Positions 58,187 to 64,000 of a stretch of 64,000 nt of DNA are shown here, piece after piece (the stretch's first letter is position 1; each line of letters begins with the position of its first letter). Source of the stretch: JAGNNV01 sp031412915 (GTDB taxonomy: Bacteria > Acidobacteriota > Vicinamibacteria > Fen-336 > JAGNNV01); contig JANODX010000034.1 of the NCBI GenBank assembly GCA_031412915.1, positions 1 through 64,000 on the forward strand. Direction: 5' to 3'. Under the pieces are notes generated by a model. The model worked only from the letters and a program-made list of their open reading frames with translations, had not been told where the DNA came from and ran no database searches. Both the position numbers and the translations under genes were made by a program.

Positions 58187-60139
58187 CTATCTGACAATCC
58201 TGATCGTGGCCTCGATTCGTGATTCGCCTGACGCCTTCATGGTCGCGGTGAGCACGTGACCGCGGTCCTCCTCGGGACCCGTGGTGATCGAACCGGGCGG
58301 TCCTGGCACCTTGAGCTTGCCCACCGCACGAGTGACTTCGGCGTTCTTCGGCTCCGCGATCACGACCTCGATGGCCGGCTCGCCCTTCTGGCCGTTGCGG
58401 TAGACGCCGGGAGACGCGACTTGAAACGGCGTGTCCGATTGAACGCGCCAGTCGACCGTCGTCGGATCCTTCAACGTGAACCGGTCGGAGACGATGAACG
58501 CCGCCTTGCCGTCAAACTTAAGGGTGCGCGTGAACGCGGACAGGCCGGTGACCCCGGGATACGCGGCACCGAGATCGGCTTCGATCGCGAGACCCTGACC
58601 CTCGGCTTTGGCGCTGCGAATTCGAATGCCGTCGAACGAGGCATAAGGCGCCCCGCGCCAGACATCGTGGTGGCCTTCGACGCCTTGTCCGATTCCGCCG
58701 AAAGTCACCGTGTTGTGATTGCGGGCGGTCGGCAGCCCCGCATAGCCGGTGTCGCCGGTCAGATAGCGACCGTGCGCCCAGATGATGAAGCTGCCGGCAT
58801 CGGGATGCGCGTGCCCGCTGTCGAGCGACCACTCTGGCATTCCGGGCAGGAGGGCTGCCGTGCGATGACCTTCGGGCGGGCCGGCCTTGAACGCGAAGGC
58901 GAGGGCATCCTTCTCCCACGACGTGCGGTAGTAGAAGACCCCCATGTCCTTGAAGTGGTGCTCACGAGGGAAGGCGGTCATGGGCGCGGGCTTGATCGCC
59001 GCATCGCGCCAAAGAAGGGTCCAGTATTCCTCGAGATTGCTGTGACCGAAGCCGGCGTAGCGAAGGGCGATGGCCTGAGCTTCGGGGTCCTTCAGCCGCG
59101 CGGCCACGCGATACATCGAGTTGAAGTTGCTTTGCAGCCGGCCTTCAGGGAAGGCGCGTTCATAGTCGCCACCTTTCTTCGTGCGGGTGAGGGGGCCTTC
59201 CCAGATGTCGCCGAAGTCGAAAACGTTCTGGCCGTCGGGCAGGAGAGTGTGCGCGAGGTACGTCTTCCAATTGCGGAAGACATCGCGGCTCCAGAGGCTC
59301 TCGCCGGTTGCGTGCTCCCACGCGTCGAGGAAGTGGACGAGCCAGGGGGTCGAGAAGATCCAGTACTCCATGCCCTCGTAGTAGTAACCATCGGGGCTCA
59401 AAAGCTGACCGGTACGATGGTGATGGGCGCGGGCGAGGGCGGCCCACTTCTCGGCGTCCTTCGACTCCCCCATCAGGGCCAGGGCGGTGATGGCGAGTCC
59501 GGCGGTGGGAATGAAGTCATGATTCTGCGTGAAGTGGAGCTTCCGGCCGGCCTTGGGGGCGAAGGCGTCGTAGACCAGTCCGGCGTGACGCTCGAGCGAA
59601 GTCCGAATCCTCAAGCGTTCGGCGGGCGTGAACTCGTCGTACAGGAGGTCGTAGGCCCAGCCGATCGCATAGAGAAGGTGACCGGCGGCGAGGTCGGTGT
59701 TGGGCTTGTTGTAGGTGTAACCCCAGGGTTCATAGTCGATGGCGGCCAGGGTCCAGGCCTTCGCCGCGACAAGAAACTCGGGATTGCGCTCCACCGCAAA
59801 GGCGAGGCTCGCCTCCGCGATGGCGAAGGCGGCGTTGTTCTGGGAGCGCCGCTCCTGGGGACCGGGGGCCGGCGGAGGCGGGCTCTTGAGCGCGGCGAGA
59901 TTCGCGATGACTTTCGACCACTCGGTGCTATGGGTGGTTCGTGCTCGCTCGCGCAGGCCTTCGAGACCGGCCCTGGTTACGAACACCCGAGGATGCACGC
60001 CTACCAGCTCAGGCTTGAGCGCGATCTTGTGGGCGAGCAGTTCATCGAAGGCCGGGACAACCTCCTGGGCCGCGGCGATTGGCACCGTCGATACGGCCAG
60101 AGTCAGGGCCAGAGCCGCGGTCGCGAGGTTCGTTCTCAT
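58187..60139 (-). CDS. Exported heparinase II/III-type polysaccharide lyase
   Basis: 650 aa from ATG 60139, starting a signal peptide (RTNLATAALALTLAVSTVPIAAAQ). Residues about 50-330 are an alpha/alpha toroid (FTQNHDFIPTAGLAI, DGYYYEGMEYWIFSTPW); about 360 onward is the beta-sandwich with HPDAGSFIIWAHGRYLTGDTGY, the heparinase II/III block. Family PL15/PL17/PL21-like: breaks uronate-containing polymers (alginate, heparin-like or other) to unsaturated uronates. The operon genes KdgF, KduI-like and KduD-like would process those. Its ATG overlaps the MFS stop (ATGA). Substrate unresolved. Confidence 0.82.
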   Translation of the reverse strand: MRTNLATAALALTLAVSTVPIAAAQEVVPAFDELLAHKIALKPELVGVHPRVFVTRAGLEGLRERARTTHSTEWSKVIANLAALKSPPPPAPGPQERRSQNNAAFAIAEASLAFAVERNPEFLVAAKAWTLAAIDYEPWGYTYNKPNTDLAAGHLLYAIGWAYDLLYDEFTPAERLRIRTSLERHAGLVYDAFAPKAGRKLHFTQNHDFIPTAGLAITALALMGESKDAEKWAALARAHHHRTGQLLSPDGYYYEGMEYWIFSTPWLVHFLDAWEHATGESLWSRDVFRNWKTYLAHTLLPDGQNVFDFGDIWEGPLTRTKKGGDYERAFPEGRLQSNFNSMYRVAARLKDPEAQAIALRYAGFGHSNLEEYWTLLWRDAAIKPAPMTAFPREHHFKDMGVFYYRTSWEKDALAFAFKAGPPEGHRTAALLPGMPEWSLDSGHAHPDAGSFIIWAHGRYLTGDTGYAGLPTARNHNTVTFGGIGQGVEGHHDVWRGAPYASFDGIRIRSAKAEGQGLAIEADLGAAYPGVTGLSAFTRTLKFDGKAAFIVSDRFTLKDPTTVDWRVQSDTPFQVASPGVYRNGQKGEPAIEVVIAEPKNAEVTRAVGKLKVPGPPGSITTGPEEDRGHVLTATMKASGESRIEATIRIVR

Positions 60140-61410
60140 GCTGATTGTTCCTTCTGTTCGATGACCACACTTCCAATGCGACCGGCGAGCCACAGGGTCA
60201 CCACGAGACCGAGCGGCCCGAGAACTCCCGCGACCAGGAACACCGGCGTGTATCCGTAACCGTCCACGATGCGGCCGGTGGCCCAGGTGAAGAGAACGCT
60301 CGCCACTGCGGCCGCAGCACCACTGAGGCCGAACACCGAGCCCACGGCGCTGCTCGGGAAGAAGTCGCTGGGCAAAGTCTGGAGGTTGTTGACCCACACC
60401 TGGAATCCGAAGAGCACCACCGCCATCCAGGCGAGGGCGACGTACGGATCGTCCGCGCGCATGGCGAGAATCCCGGCGGGCGTCAGCATCGCGCCGAAGA
60501 TCATGACCGCCTTGCGGGCGCGATCGACGGTCCAGCCGCGGGAGATGAGAGCGCCCGAGGCGTAGCCGCCGGAGAGCGCGCCGATGCCGCCGGCGAGGAA
60601 CGGAAGCCAGGCGGAGAGGCCCACCTCCTTGAGGCTGAAGCCTCGCGCCTCCTGAAGGTAAGAGGGCAGCCAGAAGATGTAGAGCCACCAGATCGGATCG
60701 GTGATGAACCGGCCCATGACCACCGCCCAGGTTTGTCGATACTTGAGCAACTGGATCCAACCCGGCCGCCAGACCGGCCCGGCGGGGGTGGCCGAGGCTC
60801 CGTCGAGGATGTGCGCACGCTCGGCCTCTGTGATCCACGGATGCTGCGACGGCGTTCGAAAGAAGATGAGCCAGAGGGCGAGCCAGACGAAGCCCAGCAG
60901 CCCCGTGACCACAAAGGTCATCCGCCAGCCGTAGGCGGTGGCGAGCCACGCGATGATCGGGGGAGACAAAGCACCACCCACCGCCGCGCCGGTATTGAAG
61001 ATCCCCATCCCCAGCGCGCGCTCTCGCACCGGGAACCACTCGCCCACCACTTTCGCGGCGCCCGGCCAATTGCCTGCTTCACCGAAGCCCAGCATCGCGC
61101 GGAAGACGCCGAAGGCTGTGGCGGTGCGCGCGGTCGCGTGGGCGAGGGCGGCCAGAGACCAGACCACGATGGAAAACACAAAGCCCAGACGCGTGCCGAT
61201 GATGTCGTAGAGCCGGCCCGATACCATCTGGGAGATGCCGTAGAAGACGAGGAAGCTGTTCTGTATCGCCGCGTAGTCGGAGTTCGAAAGGCCGAGGTCC
61301 TGACTGATCGCGGTCTTCAGAACCGAAACCGTCTGCCGGTCGATGTAGTTGATGACGGTGGCCAGGAAGACCAGGCTCACCATGAACCAGCGCAGGCCGT
61401 TGATCTTCAT
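60136..61410 (-). CDS. MFS hexuronate-type transporter (ACS family)
   Basis: 424 aa with 12 helices. NYIDRQTVSVLKTAISQDLGLSNSDYAAIQNSFLVFYGISQ is the ExuT/anion:cation symporter signature; GFGEAGNWPGAAKVVGEWFP follows helix 4. It probably imports unsaturated or simple hexuronates produced outside by the lyase. It overlaps both neighbours (stop to lyase start, start within 4 bp of the SDR stop). Confidence 0.9.
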   Translation of the reverse strand: MKINGLRWFMVSLVFLATVINYIDRQTVSVLKTAISQDLGLSNSDYAAIQNSFLVFYGISQMVSGRLYDIIGTRLGFVFSIVVWSLAALAHATARTATAFGVFRAMLGFGEAGNWPGAAKVVGEWFPVRERALGMGIFNTGAAVGGALSPPIIAWLATAYGWRMTFVVTGLLGFVWLALWLIFFRTPSQHPWITEAERAHILDGASATPAGPVWRPGWIQLLKYRQTWAVVMGRFITDPIWWLYIFWLPSYLQEARGFSLKEVGLSAWLPFLAGGIGALSGGYASGALISRGWTVDRARKAVMIFGAMLTPAGILAMRADDPYVALAWMAVVLFGFQVWVNNLQTLPSDFFPSSAVGSVFGLSGAAAAVASVLFTWATGRIVDGYGYTPVFLVAGVLGPLGLVVTLWLAGRIGSVVIEQKEQSA

Positions 61411-62165
61411 CGCATGTTCATCCCGCCGTTGATCTCGATGGTCTCGCCGGTCAGGAACGAAGCGTCCGAGGAGGCGAGGAAGGCGACAACGGTGGCAACT
61501 TCGTCGGGCGTTCCCGCCCGGCCAAGGAGCACGCCCTTGGCGGCGTTGGCGAAGGCGTCAGGCGCGGTGAAGCGTCCATGGAACGGAGTCTCGCCGATGA
61601 GTCCGGGGGCCACGCAGTTGACGCGGATCCCGTGCGGCGACATCTCCTTGGCCAGAGCCTTGGTGAGCGAAACGATCGCCCCTTTCGCAGCTGAGTAAGC
61701 GCCTGCGCCTGGGCCGCCACCGTTCCAGGCGGCGAGCGACGACATGCTGATGATGGTTCCACTCTTGCGAGCGACCATGGCCGGGCCCACGGCCCGGGAC
61801 ATGAGGAAGGCGCTGGTGAGGTTCACGTCCATCACCGAGCGGAAGAACTCCTCGGTCATCGAGAGCAAGGGCTGCCGCGCGATCAGGTCGCCCGCGTTGT
61901 TGACCAGGATGTCGATGGTCTCGAACCGCGCGGTCACGGCATCGACCAAAGCCTTCACGTCGGCCGACTTCGTGAGGTCGGCCTGGAACGCCGCGGCCTC
62001 GGCTCCGGCGGCCTTGAGGGTCGCCACCACTTCATCCGCTCCCTCGCGACTCTTCATGTAGTGAACAGCCACGCGCGCGCCACGTTTGCCGAGGGTGAGG
62101 GCGCACGCTCGTCCCAGCCCCGCGCCGCCTCCCGTCACCAGAGCCACACCTTGGATCGCTGTCAT
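61407..62165 (-). CDS. SDR-family oxidoreductase, uronate operon
   Basis: 252 aa classical SDR. LVTGGGAGLGRA cofactor motif, NNAG, Ser in ISMSSLAAWNGG and the catalytic YSAAK, followed by PGLIGETPFHGRF. A DEH reductase-like (4-deoxy-5-hexoseulose uronate to KDG) or another sugar-acid reductase is suggested by its operon. Its stop overlaps the MFS start (ATGA). Confidence 0.85.
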   Translation of the reverse strand: MTAIQGVALVTGGGAGLGRACALTLGKRGARVAVHYMKSREGADEVVATLKAAGAEAAAFQADLTKSADVKALVDAVTARFETIDILVNNAGDLIARQPLLSMTEEFFRSVMDVNLTSAFLMSRAVGPAMVARKSGTIISMSSLAAWNGGGPGAGAYSAAKGAIVSLTKALAKEMSPHGIRVNCVAPGLIGETPFHGRFTAPDAFANAAKGVLLGRAGTPDEVATVVAFLASSDASFLTGETIEINGGMNMR

Positions 62166-62208
62166 TCTATTTACCTCTTGGAGAACGGGGAGCGGAATGG
62201 AACGCGGA

Positions 62209-62970
62209 CTATCGACCCAGCCACCCGCCGTCGACGGCCAGGATCTGGCCGTTCACATAGTCGGACGCGTGGGAAGCCAGGAACACCGCGGCGCCGTTCA
62301 AATCTGCGGTCTCACCCCAGCGGCCGGCGGGAATTCGCTCGAGAATCTGACGATTCCGGGTCTCGTCCTTCTGCAGCGCCTCGGTGTTATCGGTGCGCAT
62401 GTAGCCGGGGGCGATGGCGTTGACGTTGATGCCTTTCCCCGCCCACTCGTTCGACAACTCGCGGGTGAGCCCGGCGACCGCACTCTTGGACGCGGCATAG
62501 GCGGGCACGTTCAGGCCGCCCTGAAACGAAAGGAGGGAGGCGATATTGATGATCTTGCCGCCCCGTCCCGATGCGACCAGGTGGCGGCCGGCGGCGCGGC
62601 ACAACCGGAAGACGCCGTGGAGATTGACATCGATGACGGCGTGCCAGTCTTCATCGGTGGTGTCGACGGTGGGACCTCGGCGGATGATTCCCGCGTTGTT
62701 CACCACGATGTCGAGACCACCGAGGGCAGCCAGGGTTTCGCGAACCAGCCGATCGGGAGCCTCCGGGTCGGCCATGTCCGCCGCCAGCGCGACCGCCTGG
62801 CGACCGAAGCCGCGCACCCGCTCGCAGGTGGCTTCCGCAGGATTTGCATTTCCGTGAGCCGCCACATTCGCGCCCGCCTCGGCGAACGCCCGGGCAATGG
62901 AGGCGCCGATGCCCCGCGACGCGCCCGTCACCAGAGCGACCCGCCCTTCGAGGGAGAAAAGACCCGTCAT
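62209..62970 (-). CDS. kduD: KduD-like 2-deoxy-D-gluconate / DKI dehydrogenase (SDR)
   Basis: 253 aa. FSLEGRVALVTGASRGIGASIA, NNAGIIRRGP, IINIASLLSFQGGLNVPAYAASKSAVAGLTRELSNEWAG and INVNAIAPGYMRTDNTEAL match KduD, which reduces 2,5-diketo-3-deoxygluconate to KDG. The FQGG...VPAYAASK block is the distinguishing feature against generic SDRs. 43 bp before the other SDR. Confidence 0.88.
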   Translation of the reverse strand: MTGLFSLEGRVALVTGASRGIGASIARAFAEAGANVAAHGNANPAEATCERVRGFGRQAVALAADMADPEAPDRLVRETLAALGGLDIVVNNAGIIRRGPTVDTTDEDWHAVIDVNLHGVFRLCRAAGRHLVASGRGGKIINIASLLSFQGGLNVPAYAASKSAVAGLTRELSNEWAGKGINVNAIAPGYMRTDNTEALQKDETRNRQILERIPAGRWGETADLNGAAVFLASHASDYVNGQILAVDGGWLGR

Positions 62971-62973
62971 GAG

Positions 62974-63342
62974 CTAGCCCAACGCCTCGCTCGGCTTCAG
63001 GAAGTCTTCGCGAATGGGCGAGAAGATGTCGATGAGCACGACTTCTTCATCCAGCATGGTGGCGCCGTGCCAGAAGGTGCTCGGGAAGAGCAGGACGTCG
63101 CCCGGGCCGAAGACCTTCTCCTCGGATCCCACCACGAAACGGACGCGACCCTTCTCGACCATGGTCATCTGCTCGTGAAAGTGATCGTGGGCGGCGGTCA
63201 CGGTCCCGGGCGCGAAGGTGAGCCGACAGATCATCAAGGTCTCGCCATGGATCATCTGACGCACGACTCCCGGGGCAAGGTCCTCCTTGGGAATCCTGGC
63301 CCAGTTCCAGGTCTGGTGGGGAACCGTCGTCTTGGTGGACAT
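62974..63342 (-). CDS. kdgF: KdgF-like cupin
   Basis: 122 aa, one cupin barrel. HDHFHEQMTMVEKGRV supplies the metal His set; the second motif is GDVLLFPSTFWHGATM. KdgF converts unsaturated uronates from pectin or alginate lyases to their linear ketoaldehydes. It sits 3 bp before the KduD stop and 2 bp after the KduI/IolB-like stop, which fits the pathway order. Confidence 0.87.
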   Translation of the reverse strand: MSTKTTVPHQTWNWARIPKEDLAPGVVRQMIHGETLMICRLTFAPGTVTAAHDHFHEQMTMVEKGRVRFVVGSEEKVFGPGDVLLFPSTFWHGATMLDEEVVLIDIFSPIREDFLKPSEALG

Positions 63343-63344
63343 CG

Positions 63345-64000
63345 TTACTTCGCCTTTCCGGCTTCGAGGCCCGAGCCGCCCTGCTTGAAGTCGGGGTGAA
63401 CATTCACCACGCCGAACAGCCGGTCTTCCGTCTCGCGATTGGCTGCCATCATCCAGAGGAAGTTGATCGATCCCCCGGGGGCGGCCACATTAGGGTGGTA
63501 GCCCCTGGGCATCAACACCACGTCGCCTTCGCGCACCACCACCGCGAGTTCCGGCGTGGTCTTGTCGGTGTACACCATCTGGAGACCGAACGAGGGAGCG
63601 GGCATGTCGATGTAGAGATAAGCCTCTTCGGCCAACGCCGCGTGCTCGTGGGGCGGCCACGACGTCCAGTTTCCGGGAGCGGAGAACGTGACGCCGGCCA
63701 TGATGCGGCCGGCCTGGATGTTCTTGCCAAAGACCACGTTCAGCATCCGCTCCGCCGAGGGGCCGCCGGCCTTGAAGTGCAGTCCGGGATCCTTCTGCAC
63801 GTCGGCGAAGGGCACGAACTGCACGGGATAGAGCTTGTCGACCGGGGCCGAGACTTCGGCCAGATCGCAGCCGCCCGGGCCGGGCTTCACTTCGACCTTG
63901 CAGTCGCGCGGGACATAGAGGCCGTCATAGCGCCCGAGAGTGAAGGTCTTGCCTTCGGCCGCAATCGTGGCCGCGCCATGGAGCGCGATGAAACCGGTTT
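63345..64000 (-). CDS. KduI/IolB-family isomerase, start outside the window
   Basis: At least 218 residues are encoded, and the frame is open at the window edge (TGFIALHGAATIAAEGKTF continues the N-terminal half). WTSWPPHEHAA and the late MPRGYHPNVAAPGG are the metal-binding His/Glu cupin motifs of KduI (5-keto-4-deoxyuronate isomerase) and IolB (5-deoxyglucuronate isomerase). The operon favours the KduI role; the IolB-like PPHEH spacing leaves the choice open. A GTG at 63890 would be an internal start only and should not be used. Confidence 0.85.
   Translation of the reverse strand, partial: TGFIALHGAATIAAEGKTFTLGRYDGLYVPRDCKVEVKPGPGGCDLAEVSAPVDKLYPVQFVPFADVQKDPGLHFKAGGPSAERMLNVVFGKNIQAGRIMAGVTFSAPGNWTSWPPHEHAALAEEAYLYIDMPAPSFGLQMVYTDKTTPELAVVVREGDVVLMPRGYHPNVAAPGGSINFLWMMAANRETEDRLFGVVNVHPDFKQGGSGLEAGKAK

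Noticed and set aside
58256..60259. 667-aa open frame on the plus strand
   Set aside because: Antisense to the heparinase II/III-type lyase gene.

Overview
High-GC bacterial chromosome segment with tightly packed genes and many 1-8 bp start/stop overlaps. No single gene fixes the phylum. The mix of Ser/Thr kinase, GAF plus adenylate-cyclase regulator, S9 peptidases, Ku/LigD end joining, an Asp-box propeller protein and frequent TTG/GTG starts fits Acidobacteriota or a neighbouring deep-branching lineage (inference). No phage, CRISPR array or replication origin is visible.

Layout. 1-4.6 kb: the 3' end of a LigD polymerase-domain gene, then a GT-B glycosyltransferase-like protein, a NeuB-family synthase and an SpsF-like nucleotidyltransferase. 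4.7-6.8 kb: dUTPase, bacilliredoxin and an ArsR/SRPBCC pair with a readable promoter and two operator-like palindromes. 7.0-10.5 kb: a 1160-aa secreted Asp-box protein. 10.9-16.0 kb: the second half of a nonulosonic (sialic-type) acid locus, with a second NeuB, a cytidylyltransferase-PseG fusion, an NAD epimerase and a flippase probably starting at CTG. 16.1-18.3 kb: response regulator/GAF/adenylate cyclase. 18.3-24.4 kb (minus strand): an eight-gene run with lipoprotein, ECF sigma factor, anti-sigma factor, TPR/HEAT protein, zinc-ribbon protein, RNase H, acyl-CoA-semialdehyde dehydrogenase and a peroxiredoxin-like gene whose first redox Cys codon is an in-frame TGA. 24.4-26.9 kb: LOG-family protein, isocitrate dehydrogenase-like protein and an exported protein. 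26.9-28.2 kb: a gene-poor mobile-element graveyard with two inverted 191-bp elements around a broken IS91-type transposase tail. 28.3-33.6 kb: arginase-family hydrolase, then thrB-thrC-nagX-like-ROK kinase. 33.7-39.6 kb: two S9 peptidases, a Leu/Val dehydrogenase and an alpha/beta hydrolase. 39.8-46.9 kb: aldo/keto reductase, a TIGR04076-like protein, NhaC antiporter, MBL hydrolase, MscS channel, MFS transporter, Ku and a small YHS-like membrane protein. 46.9-57.8 kb: FabH, a D-cysteine desulfhydrase-like enzyme, FtsX-type permease, TSUP transporter, Ser/Thr kinase, AccD, PxpA, fused PxpB-PxpC, a GT-C glycosyltransferase, a TPR protein and tRNA-Ser(GCT). 58.2-64.0 kb (minus strand): an uronate catabolic operon (heparinase II/III-type lyase, hexuronate MFS, two SDRs, KdgF cupin, KduI/IolB-like isomerase) cut by the window end.

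The most striking observation is the candidate selenoprotein at 18323-18844: a U-x-x-C peroxiredoxin-like protein whose reading frame and family motif continue unbroken through the TGA. Next are the cytidylyltransferase-PseG fusion lacking the usual signature Lys, the inverted 191-bp elements, the repeated TTGA/CTGA stop-start junctions, and candidate autoregulatory sites for the ArsR and ECF operons.
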